From: CAZCEC01 sp964497615
GTDB lineage: Bacteria > Chloroflexota > Anaerolineae > Anaerolineales > UBA6663
NCBI GenBank assembly: GCA_964497615.1
Contig: CAZCEC010000060.1
Span: 1 to 40,525 of the forward strand
Length of the DNA stretch: 40,525 nt
Reading direction: 5' to 3'
Shown: piece by piece, positions 9,483 through 17,535 of the stretch
Position numbering within the stretch: position 1 is the first letter of the stretch
Layout of the letters: each line of letters starts with the position of its first letter
Notes under the pieces: model-generated
The model's database searches: none
What the model was told of the DNA's origin: nothing
What the model saw: only the letters and a program-made list of their open reading frames with translations
Program-made: the position numbers and the translations under genes

Positions 9483-9917
9483 TTAGCGCGCTCCCGTGAT
9501 GTAGTTCTCAAGCTGCTCGATCATGAACTCCTGCTCGGAGATGATGGCCTTCACCACGTCCCCAATCGAGATCAGCCCGATCAGCGCCTCGCCCTCCAGC
9601 ACCGGCAGGTGCCGGATGTGATGCCGCGTCATCAGCGCCATGCAGTCGTTCACCGACTGCTCCGGCCGCACGTACAACACCTTGGCCGTCATGATCTCGC
9701 GCACTGGCGTATCGCGCGAGGCGCGCCCGCGCAGAATCACCTTGCGCGCGTAGTCGCGCTCCGAGAAGATGCCCGCCACCCGCCCCTCCTCCAGCACCAG
9801 CAGCGCGCCCACATCCTTGGCCGCCATCAGTTCCAGCGCCGCGTACACGCTGGCGTCCGGCCCCACGCTCCACACGCTGTGCCCCTTCGTTTGCAGCAGG
9901 TCGCTTACGCTTGGCAT
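9483..9917 (-). CDS. Protein with paired CBS domains
   Basis: 144-residue cytosolic protein made of two CBS repeats (about residues 8-60 and 74-130) and nothing else. The repeats contain the usual GALLVLEEGRVAGIFSERD and HLPVLEGEALIGLISIGD strands. Such stand-alone pairs bind adenine nucleotides and act as energy or redox sensors for a partner, which cannot be identified here. The start is fixed at ATG 9917 by an AAAGGAG site seven bases upstream; an in-frame extension to 9983 has no such support. The gene follows the NYN gene on the same strand but has its own promoter and a leader of about 155 bases. Confidence 0.93.
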   Translation of the reverse strand: MPSVSDLLQTKGHSVWSVGPDASVYAALELMAAKDVGALLVLEEGRVAGIFSERDYARKVILRGRASRDTPVREIMTAKVLYVRPEQSVNDCMALMTRHHIRHLPVLEGEALIGLISIGDVVKAIISEQEFMIEQLENYITGAR

Positions 9918-10078
9918 GCTGGGTCTCCTTTCAGTCCGGTGGGCCCTGGCGCCCAGGACGCAAACGGGCTGCCGGCGCCGCACCCCCGCGGCCGCCGTCA
10001 GCCCGCCCGATTGTCCCTCCGCCTATGTGTCCATCGCGCGAGCCCACACCCTCGGTCTCCGTGACGGCCGTCCCAACC

Positions 10079-10106
10079 AGTCTAGCAACTGGGAGGTGAT
10101 TGTCAA
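10079..10106 (-). promoter_or_regulatory. Promoter of the CBS gene, overlapping the NYN stop codon
   Basis: Minus-strand TTGACA (10101-10106), a 16-base spacer and TAGACT (10079-10084). The TGA inside the -35 box is also the stop codon of the NYN gene. The start near 10072 leaves a GC-rich, possibly folded leader of about 155 bases before ATG 9917. Confidence 0.65.
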
Positions 10107-11734
10107 GCCCCGTTGGGCGGCGCCTTCAATGCGCCCGTGATCCAGCGCCGGATATCGGCCACCTCCTCATCGCTCAGGTTCATTTGCGCCGCGTGGCACA
10201 GGTTGAGCGTGTTGGCCGCCAGCGCCTCGCCCAATTGCTCGGCCCGCTGCTCCACCTTGCTGTCGAACCGATGCCCGGCATAACTCAGCCCAATCAGCAC
10301 GAAGTTGATGTGCGAGCGCGCGATGGATGCCCCCCGCTCCACGCACCGGTCGCGCACCGTCTTCGACGTGCGCGTCATCTGATACCCATGCTCGTTGATC
10401 TCGCGCGCCAGCTCGCGCAGCAGCAGCGCGTAATGCTCGGGCGAGAGGTAGGGCGTGTCCGTCAGCCGGTGCACCTTCTGCGCCAGGTCCGCCAGCTCTG
10501 GGTCGCGCGCCGCAAACTCGTCCACCCGCGCCGCGGGCGCGCTGTCAAACCGGTCCGCCGTTTCCGGCGGCGCATGCACTGCCGGATCGTAGATGTAGCC
10601 GGGGTTGACAAACGAAGCCGCCAGCCCACTGAGATCAAGCTGCGCCAGCATCTCCTTGAACGTCCCCGCCCCCAGCCAGCCCGTGTCTGCCAACTGCACG
10701 CTGAACTCGCGGCTCACCGCCTGCGCCAGCGCCGCCATCGGCACCGCCGTCGGCGCCCCCTCCACCACCCCCCGGATGAAACGCGCCAGGTCCGCCTGGA
10801 TGGTCGCAGCCGGGGTCTCGCTGGCCGGCGCGCTGGGCGCAGCGGCATTCTCCAACGCGGCCTCCGCCAGCGCCCCCACCGGGACCGCCATCGCGGCCGG
10901 CTCCGCCACAGCCACCCGCCAGGGGTCTTCCTCCACCACCTCCAGGTCGTCCTTGATGCCCACCAGCGCCTCTGTCAGCCGCCGTAGCGAGAAGTAGCCC
11001 AGCCAGTGGTTGCTCTCGCGGAACTCCGGGAACTCCTTGTAGACCGCCGGCAGATCGCTGGCCTGGATGCCGCCCGGCACGTTGGCCACCTCGTGCAGCC
11101 GCACCGCCATCCGCTCCAGCAGATGGCGCGGCGCGGCGGCGGTCTCGCGCTGCGGCCAGCGGGCTGCCGTCTCTTCCTCCTGCGCCGAGAACCCCAGCGC
11201 CATGCGGATAAAGTTGTCCGGCTGGATCAGGTAATCGCAGGCAGCCTTGTAGGCCGGCGAAGCGTAGCCGGGCGCCAGCACAGCACTGCGCCGGTCATGC
11301 TGCCGCAGCCGCAGCAGCACCGGCGTAAAGTCCGCGTCGCCCGACAGCACCATGAACTCGTCAAAACGCGTGCCGTGGTTCAGCGCGTCCAGGATGTCCA
11401 TCACCATGTGAATGTCGGTGCTGGTCTTGCCCCGGCTCGTCAGCGGCGGGCAGTCCACCACCTCGAACGCCGACCGGATGAAGTAGGGCCGGTAGCTGGC
11501 AAAGGCATTCGGGTTCAGGTACGCCCGTCGGATAAGGATGCGCCGCCGCCGGCTCTCGCCCTCCAGGTGCGTACCCGGCAGGTCTTGTTCCAGCCAGTTC
11601 AGCCAGCGGTCCGGGCTGGTGGCAAACTCGAGCGCATAGCGGTTGTCCAATTGCTGCAAATTGATAAAGATATTGTCGAAATCGACAAACAGGGCCGAGC
11701 GAATATGTGGGTTGGAAGGATTGGAGGGCAGCAT
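10103..11734 (-). CDS. NYN-domain (PIN-like) protein with LOTUS-like C-terminal regions
   Basis: 543-residue protein. The first 190 residues form an NYN/LabA (DUF88) domain: FVDFDNIF near the start, TSRGKTSTDIHMVMD in the middle and LSGDADFTPVL, which together supply the acidic residues of PIN-like metal-dependent RNases. Two following segments (beginning HLLERMAVRLHEVANVPGG and TIQADLARFIRGVVEGAP) look like winged-helix OST-HTH/LOTUS domains, which bind RNA in related proteins. A further C-terminal helical region ends in a DEEVADIRRWI stretch. A role in RNA processing or decay is inferred from the family. ATG 11734 is preferred over a start at 11764 because GGGGA precedes it. The gene is divergent from the histidine kinase. 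Confidence 0.88.
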   Translation of the reverse strand: MLPSNPSNPHIRSALFVDFDNIFINLQQLDNRYALEFATSPDRWLNWLEQDLPGTHLEGESRRRRILIRRAYLNPNAFASYRPYFIRSAFEVVDCPPLTSRGKTSTDIHMVMDILDALNHGTRFDEFMVLSGDADFTPVLLRLRQHDRRSAVLAPGYASPAYKAACDYLIQPDNFIRMALGFSAQEEETAARWPQRETAAAPRHLLERMAVRLHEVANVPGGIQASDLPAVYKEFPEFRESNHWLGYFSLRRLTEALVGIKDDLEVVEEDPWRVAVAEPAAMAVPVGALAEAALENAAAPSAPASETPAATIQADLARFIRGVVEGAPTAVPMAALAQAVSREFSVQLADTGWLGAGTFKEMLAQLDLSGLAASFVNPGYIYDPAVHAPPETADRFDSAPAARVDEFAARDPELADLAQKVHRLTDTPYLSPEHYALLLRELAREINEHGYQMTRTSKTVRDRCVERGASIARSHINFVLIGLSYAGHRFDSKVEQRAEQLGEALAANTLNLCHAAQMNLSDEEVADIRRWITGALKAPPNGA

Positions 11735-11784
11735 TGCGTCCCCATCTGCCGGGCCGCGGCGCATGACCCGCCCGGGCGCGCCGC

Positions 11785-11790
11785 ATTATA
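11785..11790 (-). promoter_or_regulatory. Extended -10 element of the NYN gene
   Basis: The minus strand reads TGCTATAAT, a perfect -10 hexamer with the TGn extension; no good -35 is seen, as expected for extended -10 promoters. Transcription would start near 11778, leaving about 44 bases before ATG 11734. Confidence 0.6.
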
Positions 11791-11850
11791 GCAAAGCCAG
11801 ACCAGAAAAACACCCGCTGAAATTCGTGCAGACTGCCGAACCCCCAGCCG

Positions 11851-11879
11851 TTGACTCCCACACCGGTTGTTGCTACCCT
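11851..11879 (+). promoter_or_regulatory. Promoter of the GAF histidine kinase gene
   Basis: TTGACT (11851-11856), a 17-base spacer and TACCCT (11874-11879). The predicted start near 11886 rules out in-frame starts further upstream and supports ATG 11974. Confidence 0.5.
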
Positions 11880-11926
11880 ACTTGTGCGCGGCATCACGCG
11901 CGCCAGGCAAATACCCGTGGGCCAGG

Positions 11927-11965
11927 AAGCCCCCCAACCGCCGGACCGGATGGCGCGGGGGGCTT
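11927..11965 (+). other. Strong hairpin in the histidine kinase leader
   Basis: Perfect 9-bp stem AAGCCCCCC (11927-11935) with GGGGGGCTT (11957-11965) around a 21-base loop that can pair further (CCGG/CCGG). It lies between the promoter and ATG 11974 and includes the only purine-rich stretch near the start. It could be an attenuator, a terminator or a translation switch. A similar hairpin with similar flanks lies ahead of amtB. Confidence 0.5.
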
Positions 11966-11973
11966 TGCCGCAT

Positions 11974-14265
11974 ATGTCCTCCGTTCACGCTCCCGCGCAC
12001 ACCCTCACGCCCAACCCCGCCGCCCAGCCGGTGGACTGGCCCTCCGCGCTCGCCATCCTGCGCGATGCCGGCTCGCGCGTCAATCAGCTCGGCCCCGACA
12101 CCTCCCTCAGCGAAGCCCTCCTGCTCATCGCCGAGACCTCCATCCGCCTCGTCGGCGCGGACCCCGCCGACCGCGCCAATGCCGTCATCTACACCTACGA
12201 CGCCGCCCAGCAGCGCTTCGACCCGGCCTCGCGCGTCTCGGCCGGCGAGGGCCGCGCCCCCCTCACTGGCGACCTGCCCCGCCCCACCGGCATGGGCGCC
12301 ACCGCCCTGGCCCGGCGCGAGCGCGTGCTGTCCTACGAAGAACATGGGCTGGCCTATCACCCGCTCAAGTTCGAGTCCGGCATCCGCACCTCGGCCTGCT
12401 ACCCCCTGCTGGTGGGCGGCCAGGGCGTCGGCGCGCTGTATATCTCCCTCTACTCCAGCCGCCGCTTCAGCGAGAGCGAACTGCTCCTGCTGGACACCTT
12501 CGTCCATCTGGCCGCTGTTGCGATCTACAACACGCGTCAGTTCGAGGGCATGAACCGCGCTCTGCGCCGCAAGGTCGAGGCCCTGGAACGCCTGCAAAGC
12601 GCCGACCGCCTCATCTCCTCCCGCCGCAGCCTCGACGATACCCTGCGCGAAATCCTCAACGCCGCCCTCAACCTCACCCGCGCCGAGCACGGCTCCCTCC
12701 GCCTGCTGGATAAGCGCGCCGGCCAATTGCGCCTGCGCGCCCTCGTGGGTGCCAAGCCTGCCCGCGACCGCGACAGCCTGCCCCTGGAAGCCGCCAGCGG
12801 CGTCGTCGCCTGGGTGGCCCGCGAACGCCAGCCCGCCTGCATCGCCGACCTGCACCAGCCGCCCTGGTCCGATATCTACCGGCCACTGGGCGAGGCGCAA
12901 GGCGCACTCCGCTCGGAATTGGCCGTGCCCCTGCTCGGGTCCGGCGGCGGCGTCGAAGGTGTGCTCAACGTCGAGAGCCCGCACCTCGCCCACTTCGACG
13001 CCGAAGCGCAGACGGTGCTGGAGAGTCTTGCCACGCAAGCCGCCATCGCCCTCCAGGAAGCCCGGCTGCTCGACGCAATAGAAGAAGTGACCGCCCGCAT
13101 GGCCGGCCCCGCGCCCGACGAAGTCTTCGCCCTGCTCCTGGAGCGCGCCTGCGACCTGCTTAACACGACCCAGGCCGCCATCTGGGAGATTGATCGCGCC
13201 GACCCGGAGAGCCTGGTCCTGCGCGCCGCCTTTGGCGAAGTGCCCAGCGGCTACCGCGTGCCGGTGGCCGGCAGCCTGCTTGGCCAGGCGGTCTTCACCC
13301 GCCAGCCGGTGGAGAGCGCGAACCTGGAAGACGATGCGCGCCTGGGCCGCCGCGACCTGGCGCATCAGATGGGCTGGGAAGCAGCGCTCATCGTGCCCCT
13401 GCTCATGCGCGACGGCACTGCCCGCGGCGCCCTGGGCGTCTACGCCCGCGAGGCGCGCGGCTTCTCCGATTGGGATGCGCGCCTGCTCACCTGCCTTGCC
13501 AACCACGCCGCCGTCGCCCTCCAGTTGGCCGAGGCCCTCGACCAGGTCAAGCTGGCCGAAGAACGCCACGCCGTCGCCGAAACCTTCGCCGTCCTCGGCG
13601 ACATCTCCGCCAATCTCTTGCATCGAGTCAACAACCTCATCGGCACCATCCCCGTCAAGGTGCAGTCGCTGGCCGCCAAGCGCCCCGCCCTGATGCACGA
13701 CCAGTATGTCGCCCAGCGCCTGTCCGATATCGAGGCCGGTGCGCGCGGAGCAATGGAGGTCGCCCGCGAGACCGTGGCCTACCTGCGCCCGGTCCAGCTC
13801 CAGCCCACGGTGGTGGCCGCCTGTGTGCACAGCGTGAGCGCCCGCCTGCCCATGCCCGCCCACGTCGCACTGCGCCTGGAGGGTCTGGACGGCTTGCCCC
13901 CCGTGCTGGCCGGCGACGAGCCGCTGCGGTTGGCCTTCTTCAACCTGATCGAGAACGCCCTCGACTCCCTAGGCGAGCAGCCTGGCACGATCACGCTCGC
14001 CGGCCGCGTTGTGGCCGACGCCCTGGAGCCGGGCCGCCAGTGGGTCGAGGTCACCGTCCTCGACGACGGCCCCGGCGTGCCGCCCGAGGCCCGCGACCAC
14101 CTCTTCCAACCGGACTTTTCCACCAAGCACTCGGCCAAGAAGCTGGGGTTTGGGTTGTGGTGGGTCAAATCGTGGGTGCAGCGCTGTGGCGGCAGCATCG
14201 CCCTGCATACGCCCCCCGGCGCCGCCGGCTGCGCCTTTGTTCTGCGCCTGCCCCTGGCCAACTGA
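11974..14265 (+). CDS. Sensor histidine kinase with three GAF domains
   Basis: 763-residue soluble kinase. Three GAF-type sensor domains fill roughly residues 35-190, 220-365 and 375-525; each shows GAF features such as VPLLGSGGGVEGVLNVESP and VPLLMRDGTARGALGVYA. The transmitter follows: the phospho-acceptor is probably His550 in LLHRVNN, the N box is NLIENALDS (Asn657 on), then DDGPGVP, LFQPDFSTK and LGFGLWW. No membrane segment is seen, so it should sense a cytosolic ligand. The response regulator 156 bases downstream is the likely partner. ATG 11974 is chosen because the promoter lies just upstream of it. Confidence 0.93.
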   Translation: MSSVHAPAHTLTPNPAAQPVDWPSALAILRDAGSRVNQLGPDTSLSEALLLIAETSIRLVGADPADRANAVIYTYDAAQQRFDPASRVSAGEGRAPLTGDLPRPTGMGATALARRERVLSYEEHGLAYHPLKFESGIRTSACYPLLVGGQGVGALYISLYSSRRFSESELLLLDTFVHLAAVAIYNTRQFEGMNRALRRKVEALERLQSADRLISSRRSLDDTLREILNAALNLTRAEHGSLRLLDKRAGQLRLRALVGAKPARDRDSLPLEAASGVVAWVARERQPACIADLHQPPWSDIYRPLGEAQGALRSELAVPLLGSGGGVEGVLNVESPHLAHFDAEAQTVLESLATQAAIALQEARLLDAIEEVTARMAGPAPDEVFALLLERACDLLNTTQAAIWEIDRADPESLVLRAAFGEVPSGYRVPVAGSLLGQAVFTRQPVESANLEDDARLGRRDLAHQMGWEAALIVPLLMRDGTARGALGVYAREARGFSDWDARLLTCLANHAAVALQLAEALDQVKLAEERHAVAETFAVLGDISANLLHRVNNLIGTIPVKVQSLAAKRPALMHDQYVAQRLSDIEAGARGAMEVARETVAYLRPVQLQPTVVAACVHSVSARLPMPAHVALRLEGLDGLPPVLAGDEPLRLAFFNLIENALDSLGEQPGTITLAGRVVADALEPGRQWVEVTVLDDGPGVPPEARDHLFQPDFSTKHSAKKLGFGLWWVKSWVQRCGGSIALHTPPGAAGCAFVLRLPLAN

Positions 14266-14421
14266 CTACTTTCCTGGTTCCCCCGATTGGCCGTCAGCCG
14301 CACGTTTTTTAGCGGAACCACGTTGAAGCATAGGCCAACGGTGGGGCGCGGATTAGAAACTCTTTTCCGGCGCCCCGTCAAGGCAATTGTTGCCTGATCA
14401 TTTGAAAGGACGGACTGCAAT

Positions 14422-15423
14422 ATGAAAACCGCCCTCATCCTGGATGACAGCCCCCGCTGGCGAGCCATGGTGGCCGAAGCCCTGCGCGCCGAAGGCTGGA
14501 CCGTGACGCCCGACGCCGCACTCAGCCCCGCTGCTCCCCCCGGCGTCGCCTATGATCTCATCATCCTGGCCGTGCCCCCCGCCGGCCACGACTCCAGCCC
14601 GCTCCTGGCCTGTCTCAACCAGCTCAACGGCGCCGCCCGCCGCTGCCTGCTGCTTTCCAGCCGACCCGCCCTCGAGATCGAGCCGGCCCTCGCCCATCAC
14701 CCGCGCGTGGTCGGCGTGCTGGAGAAGGCCGCCTTCTCCGCCGCCGCCCTGCTGGCGCTGGCCCGGCCCTCCAATGAATCGCCCCCTGCCCCGCCGCCCG
14801 CCCTCGGCCCCCGCGTGCTGGTCGTCGAAGACGACGCCAACTGGCGCGACATCTACCTCGAGATCCTCGCCGATGGTGGCTACACCGTGGACTGCGCCGT
14901 GAGCTATGGTGAGGCGCGCGGCTGGCTTCAGCGCGTGGACTACGACCTGGCGATTGTGGACCTCAACCTGGCCTCCTCCGCCGCACCCGAAGGCAATCGC
15001 GATGGCTTCTTCCTCCTGCGCGCCGCCCGCCAGCGCGGCGTGCCCGCCCTCGTCGTCAGCGCCCTGGGCGACCCGGCCGATATTGACCGCGCCTACGACG
15101 AGTTCGGCATCTTCGCCTTCGTCGAGAAAGAAGGCTTCGACCGCGACAACTTCGCGCGCCTCCTGGTGGAGGCCCGCCAGCCCAGCGCCGCCCCGCCCGC
15201 CCCCAACGGCCTCACCGACCTGTCCGCCCTGGAGACTCTCACCCCGCGCGAGCGCGAGGTGCTGGGCCTGCTCATCCAGGGCCTCACCAACCGGCAGATC
15301 GCGGAGGCCCTGCTCATCTCCGCCAACACTACCAAGAAGCACGTGGATCACATCCTGCAGAAGCTGGCAGTGAGCACCCGCGCGGGCGCGGTGGCCGCCG
15401 CCCTCAAAATGGGTATGCACTGA
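14422..15423 (+). CDS. Response regulator: pseudo-receiver, receiver, LuxR-type HTH
   Basis: 333-residue regulator with two receiver domains and a DNA-binding C-terminus. Receiver 1 (about 1-115) has the acidic pair Asp8-Asp9 and a conserved lysine in LEKAAF, but Ala50 stands where the phosphorylated aspartate should be, so it is probably not phosphorylated. Receiver 2 (about 128-255) has VVEDD, Asp180 in AIVDLN and Lys236, so it looks functional. Residues 268-333 are a LuxR/NarL helix-turn-helix (LTPREREVLGLL, then TNRQIAEALLIS). It follows the histidine kinase and is likely its output; target genes, possibly the adjacent amtB-glnK, are not shown by the sequence. AAAGGA lies about twelve bases before the ATG. 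Confidence 0.93.
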   Translation: MKTALILDDSPRWRAMVAEALRAEGWTVTPDAALSPAAPPGVAYDLIILAVPPAGHDSSPLLACLNQLNGAARRCLLLSSRPALEIEPALAHHPRVVGVLEKAAFSAAALLALARPSNESPPAPPPALGPRVLVVEDDANWRDIYLEILADGGYTVDCAVSYGEARGWLQRVDYDLAIVDLNLASSAAPEGNRDGFFLLRAARQRGVPALVVSALGDPADIDRAYDEFGIFAFVEKEGFDRDNFARLLVEARQPSAAPPAPNGLTDLSALETLTPREREVLGLLIQGLTNRQIAEALLISANTTKKHVDHILQKLAVSTRAGAVAAALKMGMH

Positions 15424-15547
15424 TATGGCCCATCTGGGGGTTGCCACGCTGCACCGGCGGCGCGTACACTCACCCGTGTTGAGGGCGCTCGATTGAGCTT
15501 GCGCCGGTCTGATCTTTAGGACCGCAACCGAATATGCACTGGGCCAT

Positions 15548-15584
15548 GAAGCCTCCTGAACCCCGTCTGGGTTCTGGGGGCTTC
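15548..15584 (+). terminator. Long hairpin between the response regulator and amtB
   Basis: A stem of about 16 bp: GAAGCC (15548-15553) with GGCTTC (15579-15584), GAACCC (15558-15563) with GGGTTC (15569-15574), and mostly paired bases between. There is no clean T tract after it. It may end the response-regulator transcript or act in the amtB leader. In addition GGGCC (15541-15545) can pair with GGCCC further downstream. The rest of the 220-base gap shows no RNA gene that I recognise. Confidence 0.5.
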
Positions 15585-15643
15585 GCTGCATTAAGGCCCC
15601 GGAGCCGCCGTCATACCGACTCGGAGGAGGAGCACATAACCCC

Positions 15644-16864
15644 ATGGAAATCAATTCCGGCGATACCGCGTGGGTGATGGTCGCCACGGCCCTGGTCCTG
15701 GTGATGACCCCGGCCCTGGCGTTCTTTTACGGCGGCATGGTGCGCAAGAAGAACGTCCTGTCCACCCTCAATCTCAGCTTCATCGCGATGGGTCTGTTGA
15801 GCGTGCAGTGGGTCTTGATCGGCTACACCCTGGCCTTCGGCGACAGCGTCGGCGGCCTGGTGGGCAACCTGCGCTTCCTGGGCTTCAACGGCGTGGGCCA
15901 GCAGCCTAATCCCGACCTGGCCGGCACCATCCCCCACCTGGCCTTCGCCGCCTTCCAGATGATGTTCGCCATCATCACCCCGGCCCTCATCACCGGCGCG
16001 TTCGTGGAGCGTGTCCGCTTCAAGACCTTTCTGGTCTTTACCCTGCTTTGGGCCACCCTGGTCTACGACCCGGTAGCCCATTGGGTCTGGGGCGTGGGCG
16101 GGCTTCTCCGGCAGATGGGGGCGCTCGACTTTGCCGGCGGCACGGTGGTGCACATCACCGCCGGCTGGTCGGCCCTGGCCTTCGCGATGGTGCTGGGCCG
16201 CCGCAAGTGGTTCGGCAGGACGGCCATGGAACCCAACAACATCCCCTTCACTGTGCTGGGCGCGGGTCTGCTGTGGATGGGCTGGTTCGGCTTCAATGGC
16301 GGCAGCGCCCTGGGCGCCAACGGCCTGGCCGTGAACGCCATCGTCACCACCAACACCGCCGCCGCCGCCGCCGCCCTGGTGTGGATGTTCCTGAGTTGGC
16401 GCGACAACAAGCCCAGCGTGTTAGGTATCGTCACCGGCGCAGTCGTCGGACTGGTCGCCATCACGCCCGCCGCCGGCTTCGTCACGCCCCTGGCGGCCAT
16501 CGTCATCGGCGCGGTCGCCGCCCCCATCAGCTACTTCGCCATCAAGCTGCGCGTCTCGCGCCGGCTGGACGAGTCGCTGGATGTCTGGGCCTGCCACGGC
16601 ATGGGCGGCGCCTGGGGCGCGGTCGCCACTGGCCTGTTTGCCACCACCCTCGTTAACCCCGCCGGGGCCGATGGCCTGTTCTACGGCAATGCCAGCCTGC
16701 TGTTCATTCAGATCGCCGCCGCCCTGGTTGGCATCCTCTTTGCCTTTACCGTCACCGTTGTGCTGACCAAGCTGCTCAACCGCTTCATGGGCCTGCGCGT
16801 GACCGACAGCGAGGAAGAAGTAGGGCTGGATATCAGCGAGCACGGCGAGCGGGCTTACGCCTAG
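15644..16864 (+). CDS. amtB: Ammonium transporter
   Basis: 406-residue membrane protein of the Amt/MEP/Rh family with about eleven transmembrane helices and no obvious signal peptide; many family members carry one. It conducts ammonium/ammonia across the cytoplasmic membrane. The twin pore histidines are His170 (GGTVVHITAGW) and His318 (DVWACHGMGGAWG); FFYGGMVR and the GWFGFNGGS stretch are also diagnostic. A GGAGGAGG site precedes ATG 15644. glnK follows after 20 bases, the usual pairing in which the PII trimer plugs the channel. Confidence 0.97.
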   Translation: MEINSGDTAWVMVATALVLVMTPALAFFYGGMVRKKNVLSTLNLSFIAMGLLSVQWVLIGYTLAFGDSVGGLVGNLRFLGFNGVGQQPNPDLAGTIPHLAFAAFQMMFAIITPALITGAFVERVRFKTFLVFTLLWATLVYDPVAHWVWGVGGLLRQMGALDFAGGTVVHITAGWSALAFAMVLGRRKWFGRTAMEPNNIPFTVLGAGLLWMGWFGFNGGSALGANGLAVNAIVTTNTAAAAAALVWMFLSWRDNKPSVLGIVTGAVVGLVAITPAAGFVTPLAAIVIGAVAAPISYFAIKLRVSRRLDESLDVWACHGMGGAWGAVATGLFATTLVNPAGADGLFYGNASLLFIQIAAALVGILFAFTVTVVLTKLLNRFMGLRVTDSEEEVGLDISEHGERAYA

Positions 16865-16884
16865 CGCCCCTGGAGCCATGAGCC

Positions 16885-17283
16885 ATGACCAAGAAAATTG
16901 AAGCCATCATCCGCGAAGAGCGTCTCAACGACGTGAAGGAAGCCCTGTACCAGATCGGCATCGTCGGCATGAACGTGACCGCCGTGCACGGCCACGGCCG
17001 CCAGGGCGGCATCACCCTGGCCGGCCGCACCGGCAGCTACCGGGTGGACCTGCTGCCGCGCCTGCAGCTCAACATCGTCCTCAGCGACCACAACGTGGAC
17101 AAAACCATCGCCACCATCTGCGAGGCCGCCAAGACCGGTGACCTCGGCGACGGCCTCATCTTCGTCTATCCGGTCGAAGAAGTCATCCGCATCCGCACTG
17201 GCGAGCGCGACCGAGCCGCCCTCAGCTATACCGGCGACATTGACATGCGCCAGGAACACGCCCTCTTGGCCGCCGCCGACTAA
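16885..17283 (+). CDS. glnK: PII nitrogen regulatory protein
   Basis: 132-residue PII signal protein, about 20 residues longer than the usual 112. PII trimers bind ATP/ADP and 2-oxoglutarate and regulate AmtB and other targets. The T-loop glutamine (GRQ, Gln40) and the uridylylation tyrosine (Tyr52, equal to E. coli Tyr51) are present, as are Arg102 and Arg104 (RIRTGE). Lys58 of E. coli is replaced by Arg59, Lys85 by Asp86, and the nearly invariant phosphate-binding Lys90 by Leu91, so ligand binding may differ. It is co-transcribed with amtB; a GGAG stands ahead of the start. Confidence 0.95.
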   Translation: MTKKIEAIIREERLNDVKEALYQIGIVGMNVTAVHGHGRQGGITLAGRTGSYRVDLLPRLQLNIVLSDHNVDKTIATICEAAKTGDLGDGLIFVYPVEEVIRIRTGERDRAALSYTGDIDMRQEHALLAAAD

Positions 17284-17303
17284 CCCCCTGCCTCACCTGC
17301 TGC

Positions 17304-17338
17304 CCTCTCCCGACCCTCGCCTTTGCAGTCGGGAGAGG
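17304..17338 (+). repeat. CCCTCTCCC-type hairpin after glnK
   Basis: Perfect 11-bp stem CCTCTCCCGAC (17304-17314) with GTCGGGAGAGG (17328-17338), 13-base loop. The stem sequence belongs to the same dispersed family as 19029-19051 and 24429-24483. It may serve as a terminator for amtB-glnK, though no T tract follows. The rest of the 252-base gap before gltB shows nothing else clear. Confidence 0.55.
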
Positions 17339-17535
17339 CGCCGGAGGTGTGGCAGGACCCGCCAGCACAAGTCTCCCCCTCCCCCTATTAGGCACTTCCT
17401 CCATCACCCATCCAGGTTATTCCCCCGCCCTCAGCGGAAATGGCCCGCCGGAGGGACGACACGCTCATGCCCTTGCCATAGACTGGCAGGCACGGTCCAT
17501 CTTGGCCCGTCGAGCCGTCCCGGTGGAGCATTTCC

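Noticed and set aside
11878..13863. Minus-strand frame of 661 codons opposite the histidine kinase
   Set aside because: Gly/Ala/Val-rich without motifs; the plus strand has full GAF, H, N and G boxes and a promoter.
15424..15643. Known glutamine or glnA-type riboswitch ahead of amtB
   Set aside because: The conserved core sequences of those classes, as far as I know them, are not present; only a long hairpin is seen.
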